From contig JABAKD010000025.1 of the NCBI GenBank assembly GCA_012845835.1, forward strand, positions 2,701,153 to 2,765,152: a stretch of DNA of 64,000 nucleotides. The letters are read 5' to 3'. The notes under the pieces were generated by a model. The model did not search any database, was not told the origin of the DNA, and saw only the letters and a list, made by a program, of their open reading frames with translations. The position numbers were made by a program, and so were the translations under genes. Below, piece by piece: positions 24,180 through 36,159 of this stretch. This stretch comes from Undaria pinnatifida (taxonomy: Eukaryota; Sar; Phaeophyceae; Laminariales; Alariaceae). Each line of letters starts with the position of its first letter. Positions within the stretch are counted from its first letter, which is position 1.

Positions 24180-24671
24180 ATGAGCAGCGCAAGCACGCCT
24201 CGTGATCTGCTGCTGCCGCTGCTTCTGCTGCGGAAGACGGAGTCCACCTTAGGTTGCGCGCGGTGGGTTAGCCTTCGAGGCGAGCCTGTCAGCGGATTGC
24301 CGTCAGCATCCATGGCGGAACCCACCGAAGGAATCGCGATGCGGATTCAAACTGCGCGCGATGGGTTAGCCATCGAGGCGAGCCTGGCGGGAGATGCGGT
24401 CGCAGCAGTAGCTACTGGTAACAGAAGCCAAATCAAAAGGGCAGGGTTGCTGTTATTGGCGTTATGCTTTGTTTTCTTTGCTGGATTCCTCAGCATTGAA
24501 GCAACCAAGTGGGGCTATCACGTGGTAGGTAGGATAGGAGGGGCTATCATCGGGTGGGATAGGACTCCAGGTAGAACGCAATCATACAGTAGCTGTGTGG
24601 ATAGCAGTAGTACGAGGTTGATGTCTCGCATTAACTCTTGTCAAAAATCTAGAGTCCGTGGTCACACATAG
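24180..24671 (+). CDS. Unrecognised 163-codon reading frame with one hydrophobic segment
   Basis: The frame contains two similar segments (CARWVSLRGEP and TARDGLAIEAS, from a partly duplicated DNA block at about 24250-24390). A single strongly hydrophobic stretch, LLLLALCFVFFAGF, lies around residues 88-103 and could span a membrane. The C-terminal end runs into a copy of the (AAC)n-tail repeat family, which weakens the case for a gene. No family is recognised. Confidence 0.2.
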   Translation: MSSASTPRDLLLPLLLLRKTESTLGCARWVSLRGEPVSGLPSASMAEPTEGIAMRIQTARDGLAIEASLAGDAVAAVATGNRSQIKRAGLLLLALCFVFFAGFLSIEATKWGYHVVGRIGGAIIGWDRTPGRTQSYSSCVDSSSTRLMSRINSCQKSRVRGHT

Positions 24672-24715
24672 GTGCTGGAGCCCTATTAATAGGAAGATCC
24701 GAAAAATCAAAGGAA
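24627..24715 (-). repeat. (AAC)n-tail repeat family, partial copy
   Basis: It contains CATTAACTCTTGTCAAAAATC, AGAGTCCGTGGTCACACA and GGTGCTGGAGCCCTA, matching the opposite-strand copy at about 59905-59999. This family is listed in full under 50866-51090. Confidence 0.75.
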
Positions 24716-24772
24716 ATGGAATCAAAATTCGTAAGCAGTGCCAACAGCAGCGCAAACACCACAGCGTAAGAC

Positions 24773-25244
24773 CATCGCACCAGGCCACCCAGCACGCGCA
24801 AAGGCAGACAACACAGCAGACACGCAGACCACACAGCAGGCATGTCCCTGATGGATTTTGCCGGGAGAATGGTCGTGCATAGAGAGTAACAGCAGTGCCG
24901 TCGATGTAGAGGGCGGCCACGCCGACATGAGGTCAAGCCCAGCCGAAGAACAACGGCAGGAGGAGAAGGAGCACGAGCAGCAACTTCTTCTCCTGCGGTC
25001 TTTCGTCCTGCTGTTGTTTCTTCTCCCTGCTACTGCTGCTGCTGCTCGTGCTCCTTCTCCTCCTGCCGTTGTTCTTCGGCTGGGCTTGACCTCATGTCGG
25101 CGTGGCCGCCCTCTACATCGACGGCACTGCTGTTACTCTCTGAATGCACGACCATTCTCCCGGCAAAATCCATCAGAGACATGCCTGCTGTGTGGTCTGC
25201 TGTGTTGTCTGCCTTTGCGCGTGCTGTGTGGCCTGGTGCGATGC
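24773..25244. repeat. Long near-perfect hairpin: 210-bp arms, 57-bp loop
   Basis: The left arm 24773-24982 and right arm 25040-25244 are almost exact reverse complements. Landmarks on the left are CATCGCACCAGGCC, GGCATGTCCCTGATGGATTT, GTCGATGTAGAGGGCGGCCA, GAGGTCAAGCCCAGCCGAAG and AGGAGAAGGAGCACGAGCAG. Each appears reversed on the right in mirrored order, with only a few substitutions and short indels near the outer part. The loop is C/T-rich. Frames on both strands encode the same peptides (for example CRRGRPLHRRHCCYSL twice), as expected of a palindrome, and are not independent genes. It could be a foldback element or an inverted duplication. Confidence 0.9.
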
Positions 25245-26403
25245 TGTTTCAAGTGTCCGAAATGGTTTTATGGGTGTGTGGTTCTGGAGGCGGTTCGAGT
25301 CGTGCACGTTATTATTTGCAAGTGCGTCGTGCAAAGAGGGGTAGCCGCCGCAACTACAATGCGGCTCTCTCTCTACGAGTAGTAAACGAGTACAGGATGC
25401 AAATTGTATCAGACGTTCGGTGCATTGGTCCCATCTGATAGAACTCGAGGTTTGGCACGTTAAAGCTTTTCTGGTAGACGTTGCGATCCTGCTGTTTTCT
25501 TGTTCCCCACCAGCACCCAAAGCTGCAGCAGCAACATTGTCGTGTCTCCCGTCTCTCGCCTGTTGTGACGGAAATTATTGTCCGAGGGGCAAGTCACTCA
25601 ACCTCTCACTCTCTCCACCCTTGGCTCGCATTTCCAATTCATACGGTCCCAAATCCGGAACGCTCGACCGCCGTATCGCGACGAATACCGATAACTGACA
25701 CGTTGACGCCCACCGAACATCGCAGTCACCAGCTTTCAGCTCTTCGGGTGCCCGGCGCCTAGAGTTATACTCAGTACCCGGCCGAACACTGCTCGACGCC
25801 GATTTGGTTGGTTATGTAGCACTACCCATTGAGCGACGTAGTGACATAGATATTTCTTGTTGGTAATAAGGGCTCCGCATGGGTGCCGGCATGATGCCGG
25901 CACCCATGCTCCGGGTAGGGCAGGGCAGCACTTCGACTTGCTCGATTCAATATTCGACAGAGTAAAAACCGTTACCACACACATAGTCTCCGCGCACAGA
26001 ATCTAAAGTTATGCCAAGAAGTCGATATAGACTAACAATGGACTACTGCCGTTTCTTATGTGAATCCGATTCCGAGCCTCATCATATTTCGATCGAATAC
26101 ATCTGAACCCACGCAGACTGACCCTCTAATCTGGCCACGAAGAGACGTATCGCATATGTACTGCACTTGGTACGAATTATATACGTAGATAGACTCCCAA
26201 TTGAAAAAAGACCGCATACAAAGACGGCAACGAAAACTCTTTGACAGTACGGGTACGCTTGGCAGTTTCCCCCTTCGTTTGCTATGTTTGCCAATCGTAA
26301 ACGTTACTTTTCTGTTTACCTTTCCGCGTCGCCCTTTTGCCAGGACACTTATTATTGCTACATTAATTCCACGGAACCGGGCGGGGGGGGAGGCGGGGGC
26401 GGG
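25245..26403. other. Presumed 5' flank of the MULE-type gene
   Basis: No gene was recognised. It contains a dispersed repeat carrying a perfect palindrome at 25877-25909, followed by segments (ACAATGGACTACT, ATCCGATTCCGAGC, ATTTCGATCG) shared with 19570-19660. A C/T-rich stretch lies shortly before the start codon at 26404. Confidence 0.45.
25877..25909. repeat. Perfect 33-nt palindrome in a dispersed repeat
   Basis: Sixteen-base arms GCATGGGTGCCGGCAT are separated by a single G. A second version (GCATGGGTGCCGGCA/TATGCCGGCATCCATGC) is at 60456-60487, with one mismatch. A copy with only one arm is at 18893-18907. The flanking sequence (GGGTAGGGCAG, TTCGATT...ATATTCGA) is also shared between 18.9 and 25.9 kb. 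Confidence 0.9.
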
Positions 26404-29400
26404 ATGAGCAGCATTCCGTGGGGTGGGCAGGGAGGTGGCTCCGCGGGAGCCCCCGTACCGCCACCGGTGACGCCCGTTAGTGGCAGTGCCGCCGGGGCAA
26501 AGAAAAAGCGAGGACCTTACCGGCCACGTCTCAAGGGGAAAGACGGGTGAGTGTATCTACAATGTCTACGCAATGTAACTTTGGCACCTAACGGGTACCG
26601 GTAGTTACTGCATGGTTGTTATTAGTTTTTGGTTGGGTGGCGGGGATACGACCAAATTTAACTCACTGACTTTGCTGCTGTGTTTATTATTAAACTTCTC
26701 ACGTCGAGCCACAAACGCACCAGTCAGGGGCAACGACGCAGAAACTCGGCATATTGCTGCGGGCAACTACAGGTAGCAGTATACCTGGTACCTGTAATAC
26801 CTAGCCAACAAAAACCAGTCGGTAAGTTACTATTGGCATAGTGTAGTCAGCCTACTCAAAACCTAAACAGTTAAGAGCCACACCACGGGCGGTGGTAAGG
26901 AGGGGGTACTTTCGGGCTGTAGACCTTCTGACAGACGGGGCTCAAGTGGGGAACCACAACAGTACTACGTTTTCTAGAGCTGTGAGTCGGAAGGATTTCA
27001 CGACTAGAAACTAATCGGTAGATGCCGTTAGCCAACCAAGTGACTTCACTTTCGGCAAGTCGACTGGCGATGCCAGTTGATAGCCAGCCGACTTGCCGAC
27101 TAAAGTCAGGCGAGCGAATCAGCCCCCCCCGACCGAGTGGGCCCCGGCCAAAAAAGAATAAACGCATTCCGCATTAAACAATCCTTTGTACGAGTATGCA
27201 AACCCAATAAGTCGGATAGTCGACACCTCCGGGAATCGACTCACTTTTAATACATAGTTGGTGACTTAAGTCTTGCCGACTCATTTATATAATTTGCAGT
27301 CCCATTTGCGTTTTACGATTACGTTTGCTACGTGCCTACGGTAGTCCGAGGGATCGGGTTGCACGTACATTTTATATTTTATGCCGTTTTGTTTTCGTTC
27401 TTGGGGACGGTAAAGGGGTCTTCATGTTGAAGCCTAACAAAAATGCACCCATTCTGCTTACCAGTATGTAGTTGTAATATTAATAATAGTATTCACTTCT
27501 AATATCACCTGGCGTACCCTTTGGTCTTCGAAGCAAGAGTTATTATTAAAGTAGGTAATGCTTATCTCGTCTACCTAGTTCTTGTTCCTTGTTTTGTACT
27601 TTTTGACAAGCTAATGCTTGCATCGCGAGCGTGTGCGTTTAGGCGTACACGGGGGGGGTGCCTTTGCCTTTTTAAGAGAAACATCGATTTCAGAGAGGTA
27701 ACATGACTTGGCATGATACTAGAAACTACTCGATTCCGACTTGAGAGAATTACCGATTTAAGAGAGGTCTACTTGGCTGCCCACATGCCTCTCCTAAATC
27801 GTAGCCGGGGGGGTACCTTTTTAAGAGAAACACCGATTTCAGAGAGGTAACATGGCTTGGCATGATACTAAAAACTACTTGATTCCGACTTGAGACAATT
27901 ACCGATTTAAGAGAGGTCTACTTGTCTGCCCACACGCCTCTCGTAAATCGTAGCTCCTCCCTGTACTAATGTTGGGAAACCCTTTCATCTCGTTCTTGTT
28001 TCGGACTATTGAAAAAAAACTTGTCTCGCTGGCAGAACCCTCTCGAGCTCCACGACTAGCTCGAGACGGAACACGTCTACTTCTGTCGGTGGCGGCGAAA
28101 CAAGCATGCCAAACATTCCTCGGAAGGGGAAGGGGAAACCCTCGCCAACGACGGGGACGTTCCTCCCACCTGACGGCGAGGGGCGCCTTCTGTCCGACCG
28201 AAGGCTCATCGATCCAGCCAGGTACACCACCATGACAATGGGCGAATGCGAGTTTCAAACTTGTGACAGCGCTCAAACCCAAGGACCGTTTTTTCGGTTT
28301 GCCTGAAGAGTCCGCTGACCGCTATTCCACACAACTTGGCGACAGTTTCAAATTTCTCACCGCGTGAGTTCCCAGCGGCGGACAAGCTATCTTAAATTAG
28401 TACTGCACGGGTCGCTCCGTGGTCTGTTGATGTGTGGCGTACGAGGTAGTTCATGGTTGCGAAACGGTTCGGGGGTTACGTAGAAGCAATTGGCATGTTT
28501 CTCCGTATGGCGTTCATATGCCTTGGGGTGCCCCTCTGCATACATATCATGTTCGGTTGGATGATTTTACAGTCGTCTGCGGATGTTAACTTTCTTTAAT
28601 AATATACTATCTGGACGCGAACGGCTCCCGTTCGAATGGTGGGCGAACTCGCCCTACTCTAGCCGCAACATACATATATTTGTCTCTGTGTGCTTTCGTA
28701 TTCGTTTTTGTTTTGTTTTTGTGCAATTCATGCCTATGACCACCAACTGGCGCTCGCCCTGCCCTGACTCCAACGTTCATATTTTGGTCCTGTGCGTTGT
28801 TTTTGCTTTTCGTGCGATACGTACGTTTGGCTACCAACCCTCGCTCACCCGCACGGTCACTCACACCCGACAATAAAAGCGAGAAGAGGTTGGTACCTAC
28901 AAGGAGTTACACGGTGGAAGCTACGGCGTTTCTCGACATCGTGAGCCAGGTTCACCACAGGGACACCAGCTGCCCCGCGAACATCGCGAGTGACGAGTCT
29001 CGCGCCGAGCGATGCGATGCATTCAGCTTCAACTGCTGGTGTAAAGACTGCGGGATGCATTTTCCGCGCCTAAAGGCGGCTGCCACGCCAATTTCGAGCG
29101 TTGTTTTCGGCATTCTCATGGCTGGGAGTAACATCGAGACTTACTGCGCCGCTCATAATTTCGCTGACATTGCGGACATGAGCAAGACCACTTACTACAG
29201 GGAGCTACCCAGAGTGCTGGACGCTGTGGGGCAAGTGTTCGATGAGGTTTTGGAGGAGCAGAAGGAGGCGTTTCGGAAGGAGGAGTGGAGGGACATGTGG
29301 GTGGATACCGACACGCTGTACTTTTCGCAGCACAAGGAGGAGTTGGAGGCTAAGGGGGACGCTTTCACCGGCATCGAGGTATGCATCGTATGGGTGCGGT

Positions 29401-32400
29401 GGAGAGCCGGTGTCGAGATTTTTTTTTTTCGATCGGTGATTCGTTGTGGTTTACTGGCTTCTGCTGCTGTGCTGGAAAGTAGCTACCCTTTTTTCGATCT
29501 AATCTCTTCGTGACGTGAGGAGCGGTGAGCCGTATTTATTACTTATGAGCGGCGTTTGGCAGGATCATGAATAAGAGAAATTCGGTTCAGCACGTATAGA
29601 GTAAGCTGTACCTACACATCAGGTAGCAAGAGCTAATAATTAATGGGTAATGTATAGCAACATGTAGTCTATATTTTTCACAGAAGAGAAGCACGAAAAC
29701 ATCACCATGTATTTTTCAAGTCTCAAGGCGTTTTTTCGATCTCGTACACTCGACTGCATTGCCTATATAGCCTAACCTTATTCTCACCCTGCACCCAACA
29801 CTGTCGCGAACACCCAGGAAGGGCGGTACGAGAACTCTACGCCGGAAGACATGGCGGTGGGTCTTCTTCTCACAAGGAAGGCGCGAAACGATCCGCTGGC
29901 GTTCACCGAGAAGGACGGCAAGACCTTGATGAAGGGGATAGAGGTGCGTCCCACCTCAACACATATATACGTGCACCACTTTGGTTGTTTCCTTTTTTTG
30001 TCCTGGGTTTTTTTCCCACTCCAGAGTAATTGGAGCCTATCCTGTCACCACGGACTTGGCTATGCCAGCTAATGTGAGAACAGCAACACCCTACTTGCCC
30101 CGCCCTGACTACGAATTCCCTTCTCTTTTTTTCGGCGGAATATATTGTGTATGAAGTCTTCATTTTCGTTTTTTTCCAGGACACCCACCCGACACTGTTC
30201 CGCTGAGTGTGGCTGCATCAGAGGAAACGTGTGCAGTTGAAGGTGTTGAGCTGTGCGGGTCTGTAAGTTGTACGGCAGTGCCAATCAAGATAGATCATGA
30301 AGAAGTATCAGCCCCGAAATATGTAGACCATGTAGTGGAGATCTATCTGATCTGTTCGGCGTACAGTAATTTTGTCGCGCAGGTGGCCGTGGACGGAAGC
30401 TACTGAAATATCTAAAGTAGGTCATGGCATAGACTTGCCCAGAAATATCTACATCATGCAACATATCCGCCCAGAAATATCTACTCCATGAAACGTACCT
30501 GCCCGAAAGATCTAGATTGTGAATTGGGGACCTATCTGATCTGCACGATGTGTATTTTTTTTGGCGCGGGTGGCCGTGGACGGAAGCTAGGTATACATCC
30601 GCCCCGAAATATCTAGATAATGAAAACGATCCTGTCCCGAAGCATCTAGATCATGAACTACATCCGCCCTGAACGATTTAGATCACGAAATGAAGACCTA
30701 TGATATCTGATGTGTCCCATGCGTGCTCATTTTGGGTGCAGGTGGTCGTGGGCAGAAGCCACTGAAATATCTACAACGGTAATACACCATGAAATACATC
30801 TGCCGCGAAATATCTAGATAATTAAACATACGAATCTGCTCCGAAATATCTAGCATCTACCATGAAACACATCTATCCCGGAATACTTCGTATATTGATT
30901 ATGAAAATAAGATGATCTGTCCTGTACTTGCTCCTTTTTGTCGCGCAGGTGGCGGTGGATGGAAGCTATTGCTCCCGGAACGGCATGACGTACTTGTGCA
31001 ACGTCATCCTCTCCGCCGAACGGTCTGCTCCCGGTGCACTAGACCGCGTGACGGTCCCGTTTGACATGGTAACCTTGACCCGTAGGACGCAGAAAGACGC
31101 GCCCCTCAAGGAGGTGTGCAGTCTTTTGCGGGACGGGTTAACGTGCTTCGCGCACGGGTCAGAAGCGGGGTGGAGGCAGAAGGTGACGCATGCTAGTGAG
31201 AAGCTATATACCCCTAAAACAAGTTGACCGTAAAACAAATAAACACGCAACCCCATGAGCGATAGCCTCAGCGTTGCTCCTTGTGGCCCGACCAGAACAG
31301 AGCTGAGACTTGTAAAAACGGAGATGTTCCAATAATTTGAGCTTGTAAAAACCATATCGAATAACAACAGTGTAAACCACGAATGCAATTCTATCTACAG
31401 TACCTGGTATTGGTTAGTCTCCCGGCTGAAGAGCTCCGTCCTTCAGAACTACTTTTGGCCAAAACTTGTCAACAGATGGGTACCCGGTTTAAGGGCGCAC
31501 TAAGTAAGAGAAATTTTTTAGACTCGAGAGGTGTCACGTCTTATGACGCTTATAATACAATCCATACGGTTGTGACTCCTATACTAAAACTTACCAGCAT
31601 ATGATAGCCACTCCGAGATAAGAGCGGCACGGATATAAGTGCGGTAACACTGGCCTGTTCCGAGGGGCTCTTAAACCGGTACCCCACGTTACCCCTATCG
31701 CCACACGTCTCAGGTCACCAAGGGGAGCGAGCGTGAGGCGTACGAGGCGCTTAACGTGAACTGCTATTCCAGCTCCGGGGTTCGGTTTTCGTTGAGTGGG
31801 CAGGCGGCTGAGCCTCAGGGGGGGCGGCTGTTGTGCCTACGCCTGCTGTTGTCCGGCTTTTACGTTACGCGGTTCAAGGTTGCCAACGACCTCGGCAACG
31901 AGATGGGCGATCTGTTTCGGGAGTTTTTCACGGAGGCCATCCAGCTCCTCGACTGGGCTCATGTGCAGGCGAGGTCAATTTGGCCTGTTTGCCCCCTCCC
32001 CCCCTCCCCCCTACGCGAGAACGCCGAGATGCTTGCCGGACAAGAGTTGTTGCCGTCGTGCCCGTTTTTTTTTTGGCGCCGTATCGTTCAGTACCACCAA
32101 TTGGGATGCCACGAGTTGTTGTCAACATTTATTTAGCCCCTTGGTCTTTTTCTTCTTTTTTTTCCGCCACGTTTTTTCCCCCACTCTATTTCCAAGTTGT
32201 TTGTTAGTAAAACGTGGGTACAAATGTAAGTCTTGTCGTCTTTGGAGGACGAAGTATGAACCCTTTTGGGAGCTGTTTTACGCAAGCGCAAAAATGACAA
32301 GCACAATTATACCAACCGTCCATGACTGCCATCGTAGATGTAGAAGATTGGAACCTGACGAAGGCTACGGTATTATACGACTTCGGTGTAACCCTACCCA

Positions 32401-35400
32401 CCCACTGCGTGCTAAGATGTGATGACGTTTTTATTGCAGGCGATCCGAAATTAAGCAAACCCTCAGTTAACGATGCGTCGACGGCTGATGTTGAACCTTT
32501 TTCATAGTGTTTTGCTCCCGTAGTGTTATTTTCCCATTTCCATCACCGCGGGAGTGGCTCTGCGCCCAATTCAACAGGTTTACAATTATAGTGCTGGCTC
32601 AGTGTTGCAAATATGTGTATGGCGGTGCGTATCGCCAAACCGAAGAGCATGACCTGTACTCGTAAGAAATAGGCAAAAACCATGAACTGTTGAAGACCCC
32701 CAAGAAATAGGGTAGCAACTGGCGCGTGTGGAGCTGAGCCGTTGAAAAAAGATATCCTAAAAGCGAATGAGTGCGCCCCCCTACCGCCGTACGTAGCATT
32801 GGTCACCTTTTGAGGCATATAGAAGAGCCCGATATATGTTTGCGATCAGACTGCTATACTGGTATATGATGTATGCGTGTCCGTAGTGTGAGCGCACAGC
32901 AGCTTCAAAGGGGTCTCGTATTGGTCACGCAGCGTGCTTGTCGTATAACTACTCAAGTGCGGACACCCAATGAGTTATCGCATCACCGGGCAGCCCGGGC
33001 CGCCTCGTGCTCGTGTGACCAATGCTGCACCGCTGTAGCCGCCGTTTTTGTGTTTCAGTTTCCCCCTCTGTAGTATGTGCAGGTCCCGTAGCCAACTTCC
33101 GAAAGGGTTGACACTTGGAATTAGACTCGGAATATTACCCTCTGAATTCCCTGAAGGGAAACATATTTATTGAATGATTTTCGCTTATTCCAAACGTATT
33201 AAAATTGGTATTAGTAGAAGGGTCAATGCTCCTTTCGAATTGCATCCACGGTTTAGGATAACATGACTTGGGATTAGTGTAGGATGCATTTTGCAGTGGC
33301 AAGAGGGTTAAAAGCGACGGAGTTTTTACTTTCCATCAAAACTCCACTTGTTGGTTCGTCTCATCGTTTTACAGAGGGATCTGAAATGCGATGTGGCCAA
33401 GGTTGCTCCTGGGAACGGAGACAGAATCGGTCGCGACTTTGGTCACGCCATTGCGGAGGCTCTTACGGAGTCGAAGAAGGAGGGCGGTTTGCCATGGGAA
33501 TATGGCTTCGTTAGGAAGTTTGCGCACATCACGTCTCATTTTCAAGGTAACAATAAAAATAGGCTGCAACTGGAGTCTTACCGGTGTGAAGGAAGAAAAT
33601 GCCCGCTTTTCTGTCCGTCCGCGCGTGCGTCTGATCAGTCATAATACCGTACGACTACAGAGGGCGCCCGCCCTTAACCTTTCGGCCGTCAGTCAGGCTC
33701 ATTTTGTCACGGTAAACTAGAAAGTTGACCGAACGAACGTTAGTCAGGGTTGGGGGCCACACTAAATCCCATACGCTATTGAGTAGTCAATATTAATATT
33801 ATAATGGTACCCAGTGGTCAATGGTGGTGACAAATAAAAAAATGAGCCTCGACAGCAATTTGACGTTTCTTGCTGCATACTGGTATTAGTAGCGGGCGCC
33901 TTCTGCATACATGAACCTGACCGGCGGCGAAACACGCCTTTTTGATTGAAAACTAGCCTTGTCTATAGTCTCTGATCCCCTCCACTAGTGCAAACATAAC
34001 TCCAAGTACTGTTCCACCAAAAAATGAGAGTGAGTTCTAACGAAGGAAATCATTTTCGTGTTTTTCCTCGCCCAGGGGACCACCAGTACTGCGGGAACGC
34101 GTGCGGGGGGGGTGGCTCCGATGACAGCAACCCCGAGGCTGGGGATGACGCCTCTGTGACCGGGAGAGCAGGGGGTGTTCGAGGCAAGGGCAAAGGTGGC
34201 GCAGCCGGCAAGATAAGCCTTGGAGACTGCGGGAAGAGCGCGCTGACGATAGCAAGCGCGAGGGTGTGCACGGAGGATGCCCGCGGCCACTTCAATGCGA
34301 AAACGAGACGAATGGACGAGTTTCTCTCGTGCGTCGATGAGCAGCTGCAACTTCAGACCGCCGTCCTCCCGGCGCCGACGGAGGCTACCCGAACCCTTTC
34401 GGCTCTGCGGGAAACGATAGCGATTAGTCGGGAAAAGTGCGTGGATGGGTGGAGCTTGTGCAACGGGCTGGTGGAAAGTCTTGAAGAAGCGCTAAGAGTG
34501 CTAGAACCGGTCAGTCGCCCTGCTTCGCCATCTTTTCAAACCCCGAAGCACTTTTTATTTCCGGATAAAGTACTACTTAATTGTCACTTTTTTTTTCCGG
34601 AAAAAATAAACAACGCCGAGGCCGAGCTCTTGGATCGCGCTGTGAGGTAGCCTAAGGTTGGGGTTAAGTCTGGGACTGGGATAGGTCGTGATTGGTAAAA
34701 CAAACCATAAGGATAGACGAGAAAAAAAGCACCACGTAAAAAGCCTAGAAAATCATACCTGGTGTTGTTTTTGGTGCTTGATCTGGCATGCCAAATGAGC
34801 CACGCTTCGTACAGGGACCTCGAACCGATGGGTGCACCCGCTTCTAAATGCGAAGTCTTTGGGGACCTCTCATGTATAGTAAGCGTTCTGTTTTGCATCG
34901 ACACCTTACGATCTGTCCAACATGGCGTTGTGTCGGGTCGTCTTTGTGGCCAGGCGGTGCACGAGGCGTCAGACCGTGCCAGGTCAACCCTGCCGCTCAG
35001 CGCATTGGCGCGTATAAGGGGAAACGTGGAAGGGCTTCACAGCTGGGAGGTGGCAGGAAAAGAGGGCGGACCGGGATACCGAGAGACTGACGGCCCGGCT
35101 TACCTGGTGACAAGACCAGACATACAGGTGCCTACCGTATACGACGGTATATATCACCCGGGACATTGTATATCACCCCTAGAGTATACCACACGGGTAT
35201 ACCGCACGGGTGCTAAATTGCTTCAAAACAACCACCCGATTATCGCCAGGGTACGTCGTAGATCACACCCATAGAGCACACCACACCGGGTGATAAGTCT
35301 TTGTTAGCGTGCTTTATTGCCGGGGGTGTGATCTACACCGTCGTATACGGTACTGATGAGATCAGACATGCAGATGCTGTGTGACAAGGCCATCCAGGTA

Positions 35401-36159
35401 CCTGTAGAACTCTGTAATCACAAGACCAGACGTTCAGGTGCCTATTTTGCAAGACCACATGCATCATACAGGTGGAATCGTCGCGAGCAAGCAAGCGCAC
35501 GCGAGCATCGGCCTTTCACGTTCTTGTAGCGTCTTGACCTAACACGTATACCGTACTCCTCCTGCGCTTCCGTCCGCATTTTACCGCCGTGACGTACCGT
35601 CGTGTTACACCACGGTGTTAGACCACGTCAGTTCGCTGGTTAAATCTCACTAGAAAGAACTGCAGCTAGGTTTTATTAAAAAACAAGAATAAAACACTCC
35701 ATATGTGAGATACGTCTGTGCTATTCATAGTTTGCTGAGTTATTCTCACGAAAAAAAATGAGGCGCGTAAATTTATGGGGAGGGTGGAGAAGAGGCTGCG
35801 TGGGGACCCCGGATCTGAGCTACGAGTAGTGACGGAGAAGGAGAAAGGAGAAAAGGTGCGAAGACACTAAATGGGATTAGCAGTTCCCCCCCCCGTCATT
35901 CTTGGAAATATCGTTGATTCCTTACTCTGTAGTGATGAAAACGGTACACAAGTAATTGAGTTTCTGAGAGTAGCCCTATGCCTAGCTTCCCTATTTTGTC
36001 ATAACCTATTCGGTATCGTGTCACAATGTTATGCAGGAAGCGAAGCGGAGCTACTTGGAAGCCATGGACGCAGTGGCGAAGGCAGAAGCGCTGTACCGCG
36101 CCGCAAGCAAGGAAGAGGTCGTCGTGCCCGTACATTACATGGATCAGACGCGCGAGTGA
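26404..36159 (+). CDS. Mutator-like (MULE) transposase-type protein, eight exons, intact
   Basis: Exons: 26404-26546, 28904-29378, 29818-29943, 30949-31182, 31714-31973, 33377-33546, 34076-34509, 36037-36159. All have GT-AG borders and consistent phases (2/1, 0, 0, 0, 2/1, 1/2, 0), giving 654 residues with no stop. The N-terminus is Gly/Pro-rich with a basic KKKRGPYRPRLKG patch. Next comes a helical region resembling the N-part of eukaryotic Mutator-like transposases (CWCKDCGMHF, ISSVVFGILMAGSNIETYC, MSKTTYYRELPRVLDAV). Then follow VAVDGSY (candidate first catalytic Asp), LLDWAHVQ (the Asp-x-x-His of the MULE D(2)H motif) and SHFQGDHQYCGNAC, comparable to the GDHxxCxxxC end of the domain. The C-terminal about 180 residues are Gly-rich then helical. 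No terminal inverted repeats were seen around the gene, so it may be domesticated or a very intron-rich element. Identification by motif memory only. Confidence 0.75.
27650..27953 (+). repeat. Tandem pair of a roughly 163-bp unit in intron 1 of the MULE-type gene
   Basis: Both copies run from GGGGGGGT through TTTTTAAGAGAAACA(T/C)CGATTTC, AGAGAGGTAACATG, GATTCCGACTTGAGA and ATTTAAGAGAGGTCTACTTG to TCGTAAATCGTAGC-like ends. They differ at few positions, indicating a recent duplication. The motif ATTTxAGAGAGGT also recurs inside each unit. Confidence 0.9.
29995..30095 (+). repeat. (AAC)n-tail repeat family, fragment in intron 3
   Basis: It matches the 59.0-59.2 kb copy in CACTCCAG...TTGGAGCCT, CCTGTCACCACGGACTTG and TAATGTGAGAACAGCAAC, which is the tail end of the family. 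Confidence 0.7.
30195..30962 (+). repeat. Tandem copies of the intron-3 end plus the start of exon 4
   Basis: The acceptor and first codons of exon 4 (CGCGCAG|GTGGCGGTGGATGGAAGCTA, exon starts at 30949) recur upstream at about 30383, 30570 and 30742. They are joined by spacer repeats of the form CCCGAAATATCTAGATxATGAAA. Unit spacing is roughly 170-210 bp. The first copy has an intact AG and reads VAVDGSY followed at once by TGA (30404-30406). The second has lost the AG (CGCGGG). The third keeps CAG but reads VVVGRSH then TGA. The real exon is therefore the last of four tandem units. Confidence 0.9.
35110..35380. repeat. Imperfect inverted repeat in the last MULE-gene intron
   Basis: CAGACATACAGGTGCCTACC and GTATACGACGGTATATATCACCC on the left face GGTGTGATCTACACCGTCGTATACGGTACTG and CAGACATGCAG on the right. 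Multiple short GTATACC/GGGTGATA-type palindromes lie between them. No coding sequence was recognised. Confidence 0.6.

Noticed and set aside
27969..28306. Overlapping frames on both strands in intron 1 of the MULE-type gene
   Set aside because: No motif, and exon 1 joins exon 2 in phase without them.
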